Assembly: GCA_948560485.1 (NCBI GenBank) | Contig: CAOXUF010000033.1 | Location: 2,177 to 10,790 of the forward strand | From: an uncultured Eubacterium sp. | GTDB lineage: Bacteria > Bacillota_A > Clostridia > Lachnospirales > Lachnospiraceae | DNA: 8,614 bases | Direction of reading: 5' to 3' | Shown here: piece by piece, positions 1-6,633 of the stretch | Position numbering within the stretch: the first letter of the stretch is position 1 | Layout: each line of letters starts with the position of its first letter | Translations under genes and position numbers: made by a program | The notes under the pieces: model-generated | What the model was told of the DNA's origin: nothing | The model's input: only the letters and a program-made list of their open reading frames with translations | Database searches by the model: none

Positions 1-22
1 CAGACGTGTGCTCTTCCGATCT
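1..22 (+). other. Illumina sequencing adapter remnant at contig edge
   Basis: The first 22 bases, ending in GCTCTTCCGATCT, match the 3' end of the standard Illumina TruSeq/multiplexing adapter exactly. They are not genomic DNA. An apparent GTG start at position 8 and the first five codons read from it (MLFRS) come from the adapter and should not be annotated as protein. Genomic sequence begins at about base 23. This also shows that the window starts at the physical end of an assembled short-read contig. Confidence 0.97.
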
Positions 23-370
23 TTTCTTGTAAGATATATATGGAAACCTTTAGAATCTCTAGGTATTCCTGACCCTACTAGCGCTGCAAAAAACAATAAA
101 AGAAAAAACTCTACAGAAAAGAAATTGACAAATTGGGCAAAACAAAACCAGCATATATTAATTACAGGTCATACGCATCATCCTATGATGGGTACAGGCA
201 ACTCTCCATATTATAATACAGGAAGTTGTGTATCTCCTTATGGCATTACCTGCATTGAAATCTATGATGGTTGTATTCATTTGATAAAATGGGCACTTGA
301 CAGCACCGATGAGCAGATTGTTTATGTTTCCAGATCGGAATTAGATAAGAGAAACTGTATGGTTTTATAG
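23..370 (+). CDS. Metallophosphoesterase family protein, C-terminal fragment
   Basis: This is the last 115 residues of a calcineurin-like metallophosphoesterase, open at the 5' side because the contig ends in adapter. The recognisable block is ILITGHTHHP followed by YYNTGSCV and a short beta-strand ending. GHTH is the last metal-binding motif of the family, whose members hydrolyse phosphodi- or monoesters with two metal ions. The N-terminal DxH, GDxxD and GNHD motifs are missing with the rest of the gene, so substrate and subfamily cannot be assigned. The last seven codons lie in one arm of a perfect 21-bp inverted repeat, and the stop codon falls in its loop, so the C-terminal tail is partly fixed by the terminator. 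The family call is firm; the function is open. Confidence 0.85.
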   Translation, partial: FLVRYIWKPLESLGIPDPTSAAKNNKRKNSTEKKLTNWAKQNQHILITGHTHHPMMGTGNSPYYNTGSCVSPYGITCIEIYDGCIHLIKWALDSTDEQIVYVSRSELDKRNCMVL

Positions 371-392
371 GCCATACAGTTTCTCTTATCTA
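342..392 (+). terminator. Long perfect hairpin, probable terminator between convergent genes
   Basis: Bases 342-362 and 372-392 are exact reverse complements (21 bp) around a 9-nt loop. The hairpin includes the end of the metallophosphoesterase gene, whose stop codon (368-370) is in the loop. It ends two bases before the stop codon of the opposing ArsC-like gene (395-397). On the + strand it is followed by a moderately U-rich stretch (TTATATCTTTTC). On the - strand there is no U tract, so it is a better terminator for the + strand gene. It may still block readthrough in both directions. Confidence 0.75.
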
Positions 393-394
393 TA

Positions 395-745
395 TTATAT
401 CTTTTCATTCCAATCCGCTTCTTTAAACCCTACCAGCACATAATCCTGTCCGACTAATATTGGTCTTTTCACTAACATACCATCTGTTGCCAGCAGTTCA
501 TATTGTTCTTCCTCACTCATTTCTGGTAACTTATCTTTTAATCCTAATTCCTTATACTTTAATCCACTGGTATTAAAGAATCTCTTTAATGGCAGTCCAC
601 TCATCTCATGCCACTTCTTCAATTCTCCTGCTGTCGGATTATTTTCTTTAATATCTCTGCTCTCAAATTCTACGTTGTTGTCCTGTAAAAATTTCACAGC
701 TTTTTTACAAGTGCTGCACTTCGGATATTGAATTATCTTAATCAT
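395..745 (-). CDS. ArsC/Spx-family thioredoxin-fold protein
   Basis: This is a 116-residue protein of the ArsC/Spx superfamily. It opens with a beta strand and a CxxC motif (C10-S-T-C13 in YPKCSTCKKA). Further on come G50-L-P, a DGMLVKRPIL segment at about 88-97 matching the family's conserved R/K-R-P-I strand, and a VGF(K) C-terminal motif. The length suits the YffB/YusI-like branch and is shorter than Spx (about 131 residues), lacking its C-terminal extension. Known relatives reduce arsenate or act as thiol-disulfide proteins, and Spx binds RNA polymerase. No other arsenic gene is nearby, so arsenate reduction should not be assumed. GGAGG lies 9 nt upstream of the ATG. No convincing promoter is visible in the 112-bp gap upstream, where the metY terminator lies. 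Confidence 0.85.
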   Translation of the reverse strand: MIKIIQYPKCSTCKKAVKFLQDNNVEFESRDIKENNPTAGELKKWHEMSGLPLKRFFNTSGLKYKELGLKDKLPEMSEEEQYELLATDGMLVKRPILVGQDYVLVGFKEADWNEKI

Positions 746-805
746 TTTGCTGCCTCCATCCCATTATCTTCTTAACAAATTCTATAGTATCACAATATTT
801 CACAC

Positions 806-837
806 AAAAAAAGATGTAATCACTATAGATTACACCT
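806..837 (-). terminator. Rho-independent terminator of the cysK-metY operon
   Basis: Read on the - strand, AGGTGTAATC and GATTACATCT form a 10-bp stem with one G-U pair and a 6-nt loop, followed directly by a run of seven T. It begins about 20 bases past the metY stop codon, as expected for the end of that transcript. Confidence 0.85.
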
Positions 838-857
838 TTCTCAAAACATTTATTTTA

Positions 858-2147
858 CTATTCCACTGCTTTAAATGCCTCATCCAAATCCTCAAGAATG
901 TCATCAATATTTTCTGTTCCAATAGACAGTCTGATTGTGTTTGGCTTGATATCCTGTTCCAATAATTCTTCCTGTGTGCACTGACTGTGAGTCGTTGTTG
1001 CCGGATGAATTACCAGAGACTTTGAATCCGCTACATTTGCTAACAATGAGAATAACTGCAAGTTATCAATAAATTTATGTGCTTCTTCCTGTCCACCCTT
1101 TATATTGAATGTAAAAATACTTGCCCCGCCATTTGGGAAATATTTCTCATATAGTGCATGATCCGGATGTTCTGGAAGTGATGGATGATTTACCTTTTCT
1201 ACCAACGGATGATTTGATAAATATTCTACTACCTTCTTTGTATTTTCATTATGTCTATCGATACGAAGTGACAATGTCTCTGTTCCCTGCAATAACAAGA
1301 ACGCATTAAATGGTGAAATTGCCGCTCCGGTATCTCTTAAAAGAATTGCTCTAATGTATGTAGCAAATGCTGCCGGTCCTGCTGCCTCTGTAAATTTCAC
1401 CCCATGATAACTTGGGTTTGGTTCTGAAATTCCAGGATATTTACCAGAAGCTGCCCAATCAAATGTACCACCGTCTATTATCACACCACCAAGAGATGTA
1501 CCATGTCCACCAATAAACTTCGTAGCAGAATGCACTACGATATCTGCCCCATGTTCAATTGGTCTGATTAAATATGGTGTACCAAAAGTATTGTCTACTA
1601 CGACCGGAAGTCCATGTTTATGTGCAATCTCTGCAATCGCATCAATATCCGGAATATCACTATTTGGATTTCCAAGTGTTTCTAAATAAACTGCCTTTGT
1701 ATTTTCCTGTATTGCACCTTCTACCTCTTCCAAATTATGAGCATCTACAAAAGTAGTATGAATCCCATAATTTGTAAGTGTATGTGCCAGAAGATTTGAT
1801 GTTCCACCATAAATTGTTTTTTGTGCAACAATATGTTCTCCAGCACTAGCCAATGCCTGAATCGTATAAGCAATGGCTGCCGCTCCTGATGCAACTGCAA
1901 GACCTGCTACACCACCTTCTAATTTTGCAATTCTGTCTTCAAAAACTCCCTGTGTAGAGTTTGTAAGTCTTCCATAAATGTTTCCTGCGTCTGCCAGACC
2001 AAATCTTGCTGCCGCATGTGCAGAGTCTCTAAATACATATGATGTTGTCTGATATATCGGAACCGCTCTGGCATCTGTTGCCGGATCCGGATTTTCCTGT
2101 CCTACGTGTAACTGTAATGTTTCAAATTTATAATTTCTCTTGCTCAT
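858..2147 (-). CDS. metY: O-acetylhomoserine aminocarboxypropyltransferase (sulfhydrylase)
   Basis: This is a PLP enzyme of the Cys/Met metabolism family (fold type I) that joins O-acetylhomoserine and sulfide (or methanethiol) to give homocysteine (or methionine) in the cytoplasm. The 429-residue length is typical of MetY and longer than the roughly 380-400 of MetB/MetC. The N-terminal FETLQLHVGQ and AVPIYQTTSYVF, the YGR phosphate-binding triplet (58-60), Y113 of TIYGGT, VVVDNTF (D185) and the PLP lysine K210 in HSATKFIGGHG are all present. The C-terminal NIDDILEDLDEAF is also characteristic. AGGAG lies 9 nt before the ATG. The gene starts 48 bp after cysK with no terminator between, so the two are probably cotranscribed, pairing the cysteine and homocysteine routes of sulfide assimilation. 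It could also have minor O-acetylserine activity, as some homologues do. Confidence 0.95.
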   Translation of the reverse strand: MSKRNYKFETLQLHVGQENPDPATDARAVPIYQTTSYVFRDSAHAAARFGLADAGNIYGRLTNSTQGVFEDRIAKLEGGVAGLAVASGAAAIAYTIQALASAGEHIVAQKTIYGGTSNLLAHTLTNYGIHTTFVDAHNLEEVEGAIQENTKAVYLETLGNPNSDIPDIDAIAEIAHKHGLPVVVDNTFGTPYLIRPIEHGADIVVHSATKFIGGHGTSLGGVIIDGGTFDWAASGKYPGISEPNPSYHGVKFTEAAGPAAFATYIRAILLRDTGAAISPFNAFLLLQGTETLSLRIDRHNENTKKVVEYLSNHPLVEKVNHPSLPEHPDHALYEKYFPNGGASIFTFNIKGGQEEAHKFIDNLQLFSLLANVADSKSLVIHPATTTHSQCTQEELLEQDIKPNTIRLSIGTENIDDILEDLDEAFKAVE

Positions 2148-2195
2148 TTTTGTAATCTCCTATCTATTCTTTTTCATCCTATTTCCATAAATAAC

Positions 2196-3128
2196 CTACT
2201 GAAAGAGAGCCGTGCTGTAGTATCTGTCTCCTGAATCAGGAAGCAGTGCAACAATTTTCTTTCCTTTGTTTTCCGGTCTCTTTGCCAGTTCTGTTGCTGC
2301 AAACAATGCTGCTCCTGATGAAATTCCAACCAAAACACCTTCTGTTTTTGCAATTGCTTTTCCTGTTTCAAAAGCGTCTTCATTCGCAACTGGTATAATT
2401 TCATCATAAATTTCTGTATTAAGTACATCCGGAACAAATCCTGCGCCGATTCCCTGAATCTTATGCGCTCCTGCTCTTCCTTCCGAAAGCACTGGGCTGT
2501 CCTTTGGTTCTACTGCTACAACTTTTACATTTGGATTCTTTGATTTTAAATATTCTCCAACACCCGTAATTGTTCCACCGGTTCCTACGCCTGCTACAAA
2601 AATATCAATCTCTCCGTCTGTATCTTCCCAGATTTCCGGACCTGTCGTCAACTTATGAACTTTAGGATTTGACGAATTTATAAACTGTCCAAGAATAACA
2701 GCCCCCGGTGTTTCGTTCTTTATCTCCTCTGCCTTAGCGATAGCACCTTTCATTCCTTTCGAACCTTCTGTAAGAACAATTTCTGCTCCATATGCTTTAA
2801 TAATATTTCTTCGCTCAACACTCATTGTCTCCGGAATGGTAATAACGACTTTATAACCTTTTGTTGCTGCAACCGCCGCAATACCAATTCCCGTATTTCC
2901 AGATGTCGGTTCAATCAATGTTGCTCCCGGCTTAATTCTGCCACTCTCTTCTAGATCCTGTATCATCTGAAGTGCCACTCTATCCTTGACGCTTCCTGCC
3001 GGATTAAAACATTCCAACTTTACTAAAATCTCTGCCTCCGTCGCATCTGCATTTCTCTGATAATTTTCCACCAGCAAAAGAGGGGTCTTCCCTATTAACT
3101 CTAACGCACTTTTTTTTATGTCTGACAT
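2196..3128 (-). CDS. cysK: Cysteine synthase A (O-acetylserine sulfhydrylase)
   Basis: This fold type II PLP enzyme converts O-acetylserine and sulfide to cysteine. It has 310 residues, the usual length, with all landmarks intact: IGKTPLL near the N-terminus, the Schiff-base lysine K48 in NPAGSVKDR, the substrate loop EPTSGNTG (73-80), the phosphate-binding GTGGT (182-186), GISSG (269-273) where serine contacts the PLP ring nitrogen, and the C-terminal SGDRYYSTALF. The ending is of CysK type without a C-terminal CBS domain. GGAGG lies 9 nt upstream of the ATG. It is the first gene of a cysK-metY operon. Its promoter region holds two CC-N13-GG dyads like the one before iscS, suggesting control by an Rrf2-family regulator such as the one encoded at 7584-7994. 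Confidence 0.96.
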   Translation of the reverse strand: MSDIKKSALELIGKTPLLLVENYQRNADATEAEILVKLECFNPAGSVKDRVALQMIQDLEESGRIKPGATLIEPTSGNTGIGIAAVAATKGYKVVITIPETMSVERRNIIKAYGAEIVLTEGSKGMKGAIAKAEEIKNETPGAVILGQFINSSNPKVHKLTTGPEIWEDTDGEIDIFVAGVGTGGTITGVGEYLKSKNPNVKVVAVEPKDSPVLSEGRAGAHKIQGIGAGFVPDVLNTEIYDEIIPVANEDAFETGKAIAKTEGVLVGISSGAALFAATELAKRPENKGKKIVALLPDSGDRYYSTALFQ

Positions 3129-3163
3129 TTCTACATACCTCCAATTATATTTATGTTTTAATT

Positions 3164-3180
3164 CCTATTAATTTAGTAGG
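3164..3180. promoter_or_regulatory. Putative Rrf2-type operator, cysK proximal dyad
   Basis: The 17-bp element CCTAT-N7-GTAGG has AT-only flanks (AATT before, TTTT after on the + strand). It fits CC-N13-GG, the geometry described for IscR type 2 sites (CC-NYA-N7-TRN-GG), and the half site read as ATAGGAATT resembles the CymR box. It lies roughly 11-27 bases downstream of the predicted start of cysK transcription and 36 bp upstream of the start codon, a position suited to repression. Function is inferred. Confidence 0.55.
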
Positions 3181-3197
3181 TTTTAATCACTGTTAAA

Positions 3198-3226
3198 ATA
3201 ATACCATCTTTTTCCTATCTTTGCAA
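3198..3226 (-). promoter_or_regulatory. Predicted sigma-A promoter of cysK-metY
   Basis: On the - strand TTGCAA (3221-3226) and TATTAT (3198-3203) are separated by exactly 17 bp, giving 4/6 and 5/6 matches to the -35 and -10 consensus. The predicted transcript starts near 3191 with a leader of about 60 nt. The -35 hexamer lies inside the upstream 17-bp dyad (3214-3230), so binding there would compete with RNA polymerase. Confidence 0.55.
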
Positions 3227-3230
3227 TAGG
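3214..3230. promoter_or_regulatory. Putative Rrf2-type operator, cysK distal dyad
   Basis: The element CCTAT-N7-ATAGG has perfect 5-bp arms and 17-bp overall length, flanked by T runs on both sides of the + strand. It overlaps the predicted -35 of cysK. Its centre (3222) is 50 bp from the centre of the proximal dyad (3172), close to five helical turns, so two bound dimers would lie on roughly the same face of the DNA. Confidence 0.55.
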
Positions 3231-3315
3231 TTTTTAAATTTTAATTAAAATAAATGTCATTTTCATTTTACATATTTTTATAATGTAATGCTACTATATT
3301 TTTTTATGTACTAAC

Positions 3316-3347
3316 AAAAAAACATGAAAGACTTCTCCCTCATGTTT
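3316..3347 (-). terminator. Rho-independent terminator after the DUF2383-like gene
   Basis: On the - strand AAACATGA (3347-3340) pairs with TCATGTTT (3327-3320) across a 12-nt loop, and the second arm runs into seven T (3322-3316). It starts about 20 bases past the stop codon at 3368. It isolates the cysK promoter from the upstream transcript and may be the final terminator for the iscS-iscU-mnmA operon if transcription reads through. Confidence 0.75.
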
Positions 3348-3367
3348 CTTCGCCTAATATTCGATAT

Positions 3368-3799
3368 TTATAAAAACTTTTCCATGTGTCCCATAAACTC
3401 TTTTTCTGTTTTTACCAACTGATGTGCAATCCTTTTTGCTTCTTCGGAAGCATTGCTATAATCATTTTCATATTCACAGATAGACTGAATCCCCATATTA
3501 CATCCATCCATCATCAACTTCGCTGCCTGATGATTGTCTCCCATAAAAGTCATTTTCATTTCAGTAGTCAAATGAGACATGACACTTGCCATTAAGCCCG
3601 GTTCCTTTCCATTCTCCCCTGCATCCTGCAGTAAATGTACTGTCCTTGCTTTAATCTGCTTATGTTTATCCTTATATTCTTCAATAATATTTTTCATCTG
3701 ACTATCATGTAATTTTTCTTCAACTTGTTCCATACTTCCTATTGCCATCTTACAACCGGAATTACACTCTTTTAGCAATTTAATTGTATCCTCGTTCAT
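3368..3799 (-). CDS. Small Met-rich helical protein, DUF2383/ferritin-like
   Basis: This 143-residue cytoplasmic protein has no signal peptide or membrane segment. It is nearly all predicted helix, about four long amphipathic stretches (roughly 3-30, 33-60, 67-88 plus 90-113, and 117-142), which suggests a four-helix bundle of the DUF2383/PA2169 type in the ferritin-like group. That assignment rests on length and pattern, not on a diagnostic motif. No clear ferritin diiron ExxH pair is seen. The protein has 14 methionines, and cysteines at 12, 16 (CNSGC), 100 and 108. The start is set by GGGAGG a few bases before the ATG at 3799; a start at 3826 would lack this site. It lies 77 bp downstream of mnmA on the same strand, possibly in the same transcript. 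Function unknown. Confidence 0.7.
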   Translation of the reverse strand: MNEDTIKLLKECNSGCKMAIGSMEQVEEKLHDSQMKNIIEEYKDKHKQIKARTVHLLQDAGENGKEPGLMASVMSHLTTEMKMTFMGDNHQAAKLMMDGCNMGIQSICEYENDYSNASEEAKRIAHQLVKTEKEFMGHMEKFL

Positions 3800-3829
3800 A
3801 TTACCTCCCGGGTGTATCAAACCCAAACT

Positions 3830-3854
3830 AAAAAAATTAATGATTTTTATTAAT
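3830..3854 (-). terminator. Weak AT-only hairpin after mnmA
   Basis: On the - strand ATTAAT (3854-3849) and ATTAAT (3841-3836) form a 6-bp A/T-only stem followed by a run of T. Such a stem is weak, so it is at most a partial terminator for the iscS-iscU-mnmA transcript. Some readthrough into the gene at 3368-3799 is likely. Confidence 0.3.
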
Positions 3855-3876
3855 ATTTACAAGTATACAGATTTTA

Positions 3877-4959
3877 TTACATTATTTCAGTTTTCACAAT
3901 ACAGCCTCCGCCAAGAACTATTTCCCCATTATATAATACAACCGACTGTCCTTTTGTAATTGCACGAATAGGCTCATCAAATGTAATTTTTACATTACCA
4001 TTATCCAATACCTCTGCCACTCCCTCTGTCAATGGTTGATGATATCTGGTTCTTCCACTAATTCGAATGGGTTCTTTTGGAATCTCCCCTGAAATCCAAT
4101 TGAAATCTGCAGCAATTAATTCTGTTGAAAATAAATCTTTATTTCTTCCTACTACAACCTCATTTGTTTCCGGTTTGATTTCTAGCACATAATGTTTTCC
4201 ATCGCGATTCACATTAATTCCTTTTCTCTGACCAACTGTATACCGATAATATCCGTTATGTTGTCCAATTACTTTTCCGTTAATATCTAAAAAATTACCC
4301 TTTCCAACTTTTTCATTCGTGTAATTTTCAATAAACTGCATATGATTGCCATCAGGGATAAAACATATATCCTGGCTATCATGTTTATCTGCATTAATTA
4401 ACTGATACTTATCAGCAATTTTTCTGATTTCCTCCTTAGTATATTCACCGAGCGGGAGCATAGTATGTGCCAGCTGCTCCTGGGTCATATAATACAGAAC
4501 ATAACTTTGATCTTTTGAATCATCCACACCTTTTAATAACTCATATTTTTTTGTTTCCTGATTAAATCTGATTCGTGCATAATGTCCGGTAACAATCACG
4601 TCACATTCTAATTCTTTTGCCCGACGGTCTAACTCATTAAATTTCAGATAACGGTTACAGTCTACACAAGGATTTGGTGTCATACCGCATTTGTAACAAC
4701 TCACAAATTTGTCCATAACTTTTTCCCTAAATTGTGCTTTAAAATTAAACACGTAATATGGAAAACCAAACTTATGGGCAATACTTCTGGCATCTTCTAT
4801 ATCACTTAAAGAACAACAGGTCTTTTCCTGAGACATATTTAAATCTTCATTATCATAAAGTTTCATTGTAACGCCTATAGGCTCGTATCCTTTTTCTTTC
4901 ATAAACACGGCAGCAACACTACTGTCTACACCACCGCTCATTGCAATCAGTGCTTTCAT
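3877..4959 (-). CDS. mnmA: tRNA-specific 2-thiouridylase MnmA
   Basis: MnmA adenylates and then thiolates C2 of the wobble uridine U34 in tRNAs for Lys, Glu and Gln, using sulfur that originates from a cysteine desulfurase. With the start at 4959 the protein is 360 residues, the normal length. AAGGA sits 7 nt before this ATG, while the in-frame ATG at 4995 has no site. The PP-loop SGGVDSS lies at about residues 8-14. The catalytic region TPNPCVDCNRYLKF has C98 and C101, and QDICFIPDG has C199, so this is the CxxC plus Cys version rather than DxxC. That three-cysteine set has been reported to hold an Fe-S cluster in some MnmA proteins. An additional pair, C88 and C91 (CYKC), lies just ahead. 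The gene follows iscU by 72 bp, which fits sulfur or cluster delivery within one operon. Confidence 0.96.
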   Translation of the reverse strand: MKALIAMSGGVDSSVAAVFMKEKGYEPIGVTMKLYDNEDLNMSQEKTCCSLSDIEDARSIAHKFGFPYYVFNFKAQFREKVMDKFVSCYKCGMTPNPCVDCNRYLKFNELDRRAKELECDVIVTGHYARIRFNQETKKYELLKGVDDSKDQSYVLYYMTQEQLAHTMLPLGEYTKEEIRKIADKYQLINADKHDSQDICFIPDGNHMQFIENYTNEKVGKGNFLDINGKVIGQHNGYYRYTVGQRKGINVNRDGKHYVLEIKPETNEVVVGRNKDLFSTELIAADFNWISGEIPKEPIRISGRTRYHQPLTEGVAEVLDNGNVKITFDEPIRAITKGQSVVLYNGEIVLGGGCIVKTEIM

Positions 4960-5031
4960 AAATTCATCCTTCATCACGGCATAGCCATTATTCATATTTC
5001 ACTAACATACTACCCCAATTGAATGATTTTA

Positions 5032-5406
5032 TCAACACGATTTTTTCATCTGATAATCCTCAATCGCACACTTAATAGCTTCTTCTGCCAATACCGAACA
5101 ATGTATCTTATGAGCAGGCAGCCCCTCAAGCGCCTCTACTACAGCCTTATTCGTCAATTCCAATGCCTGATGAACCGGCTTTCCCTTTATCAATTCAGTT
5201 GCCATTGAACTGCTGGCAATAGCAGAACCACAACCAAATGTCTGAAACTTCACATCAGATATCACCCCATTATCTACCTTAATATAGATTTTCATAATAT
5301 CTCCACACTTGGCATTTCCTACTTCACCAATACCATCTGCATCATCAAGTTTTCCTACGTTTCTAGGATTCATAAAATGATCCATTACTTTCTCACTATA
5401 TAACAT
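5032..5406 (-). CDS. iscU: Fe-S cluster assembly scaffold IscU/NifU-like
   Basis: This is the scaffold on which [2Fe-2S] and [4Fe-4S] clusters are built from iron and the persulfide sulfur of cysteine desulfurase. The 124-residue protein is a single IscU domain without the C-terminal NifU extension. The three cluster cysteines are C34 (NAKCGD, with D36), C59 (FGCGSA) and C103 (HCSVLAEEAI, preceded by H102). Two further cysteines, C113 and the terminal C124, are not family ligands. The loop recognised by HscA in proteobacteria (LPPVK) reads LPAHK here, and no hscA/hscB is visible, so it probably works without the dedicated chaperones. GAGGAG lies 4 nt before the ATG, and the gene begins 23 bp after iscS. 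In Clostridia it is often annotated nifU. Confidence 0.95.
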   Translation of the reverse strand: MLYSEKVMDHFMNPRNVGKLDDADGIGEVGNAKCGDIMKIYIKVDNGVISDVKFQTFGCGSAIASSSMATELIKGKPVHQALELTNKAVVEALEGLPAHKIHCSVLAEEAIKCAIEDYQMKKSC

Positions 5407-5429
5407 AAAAACTCCTCTCGTTTATTGTC

Positions 5430-6617
5430 TTATTCATTATTTGTTTCTTTTTGTTTCGTAATCTGTTCCCACATTGGAGAAATACTTCTAAGATACTCCA
5501 CCACTTCTTTTGTCTGCTCTACAATATAGTCCATTTCTTCCATGGTATTTTCAGAACTTATTGTCAGCCTCAGAGAACCGTGAGCGACCTCATGAGGTCT
5601 TCCAATTGCCAGAAGAACATGGCTGGGTTCCAACGAACCGGATGTACATGCTGAACCGGATGAAGCAAAAATACCTCTGGAATCTAACAACAACAATAAA
5701 GATTCCCCTTCAATTCCCTCAAAAATGTAATTCACATTTCCGGGTAATCTGTTTTTCCAGTCACCATTTAACATCGAATGACTGATTTCAGACAGCCCCA
5801 CAATCAACCTGTCTCTTAAAGCAGTCTCTTTTCGGGCATTTTCTTCTAAATGACTACATGCTTCTTTCAAAGTTTCTGCCATACCTGCAATTCCCGGAAG
5901 ATTTTCCGTACCCGCACGTTTTCCCCGCTCCTGCGCTCCTCCTTCAATAATATTTGTAAGAGGAAGATTTTTTCTAACATATAATGCTCCCACCCCTTTT
6001 GGCCCATGAAATTTGTGGGATGATAGTGACAACATATCAATATTTAATTTTTTTACATCAATTTCTACATGGCCTGCTGCCTGAACCGCATCTGTATGAA
6101 AGATAATTTCTTTTTCTCTGCATATTCTCCCAATCTCTCCAATAGGCTGTATCGTCCCAATCTCATTATTTGCAAACATAACTGTCGCGAATGCTGTATC
6201 TTCTCTAATTGCATCAACAAAATCTTCTACTCTGATAATTCCATCTTCCGGTACATCCAATAGCGTTACTTCAAAACCTTTCTTTTCTAATTTTTTTAAT
6301 GTATGGAGTACTGCGTGATGTTCTATTTTCGTCGAAATAATATGTTTCTTCTTATTTAAAAGACCAATTTCTGCTGCCGAGATAATCGCCTGATTATCTG
6401 ACTCAGTCCCTCCTGACGTAAAATATACTTCTTTAAATTCTGCTCCAATACAATCAGCAACATCCTTTCTTGCTTTTTCAAGTATTTCCTTAGCTTTCTG
6501 TCCCATACTGTGCAGACTCGAAGGATTACCATATACATCCTTCATTATATTTAAAACAGTTTCCACTGCTGACTTACTCATTTTTGTTGTAGCAGCATTA
6601 TCAGCATATATATACAT
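5430..6617 (-). CDS. iscS: Cysteine desulfurase, IscS/NifS class I
   Basis: This PLP enzyme removes sulfur from cysteine, leaving alanine and an enzyme persulfide that feeds IscU and MnmA. It has 395 residues. The start at 6617 (MYIYADNAATT) is chosen because GGAGG lies 7 nt upstream and the family begins at this YxDNAATT strand. A longer reading from 6722 would cross the promoter. Visible landmarks are TSGGTESDN (68-75), H101 over the PLP ring, the Schiff-base lysine K202 in SSHKFHGPKG, RAGTEN (234-239), and the catalytic C324 in the flexible loop SSGSACTSG, which marks class I (IscS/NifS) rather than SufS. It is first in an iscS-iscU-mnmA operon with a near-consensus promoter overlapped by an Rrf2-type dyad. 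nifS is the usual name in many Clostridia annotations. Confidence 0.96.
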   Translation of the reverse strand: MYIYADNAATTKMSKSAVETVLNIMKDVYGNPSSLHSMGQKAKEILEKARKDVADCIGAEFKEVYFTSGGTESDNQAIISAAEIGLLNKKKHIISTKIEHHAVLHTLKKLEKKGFEVTLLDVPEDGIIRVEDFVDAIREDTAFATVMFANNEIGTIQPIGEIGRICREKEIIFHTDAVQAAGHVEIDVKKLNIDMLSLSSHKFHGPKGVGALYVRKNLPLTNIIEGGAQERGKRAGTENLPGIAGMAETLKEACSHLEENARKETALRDRLIVGLSEISHSMLNGDWKNRLPGNVNYIFEGIEGESLLLLLDSRGIFASSGSACTSGSLEPSHVLLAIGRPHEVAHGSLRLTISSENTMEEMDYIVEQTKEVVEYLRSISPMWEQITKQKETNNE

Positions 6618-6633
6618 ATTGTTTCCTCCTTTT

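Noticed and set aside
332..340. AGATCGGAA, matching the start of the reverse-complement Illumina adapter and inverted relative to bases 14-22
   Set aside because: Only nine bases match; the next bases diverge from the adapter, and the reading frame and the 21-bp hairpin continue through it. Most likely coincidence.
395..745. Arsenate reductase as the specific function, or Spx itself
   Set aside because: There are no arsenic genes nearby, and the protein lacks the Spx C-terminal extension; only the superfamily is supported.
746..805. Promoter for the ArsC-like gene
   Set aside because: TATAGA and GATAAT are present on the - strand, but no -35 at proper spacing fits either one.
2148..2195. 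Possible extra CC-N13-GG operator or terminator between cysK and metY
   Set aside because: CCTAT occurs near 2158 but without a TAGG partner at the right distance, and no hairpin is present.
3129..3367. Riboswitch or T-box leader before cysK
   Set aside because: The predicted leader is only about 60 nt and shows no T-box or S-box elements or leader terminator; the dyads explain the region better.
3800..3826. Start of the DUF2383-like gene at 3826
   Set aside because: The extra nine residues come from the leader around the GGGAGG site, which fits the start at 3799.
3804..3870. Separate promoter for the DUF2383-like gene (TTGTAA, 17 bp, TAATTT) and a small GGGT/ACCC leader hairpin
   Set aside because: The -10 matches the consensus at only three positions and the stem has four pairs, so neither is supported.
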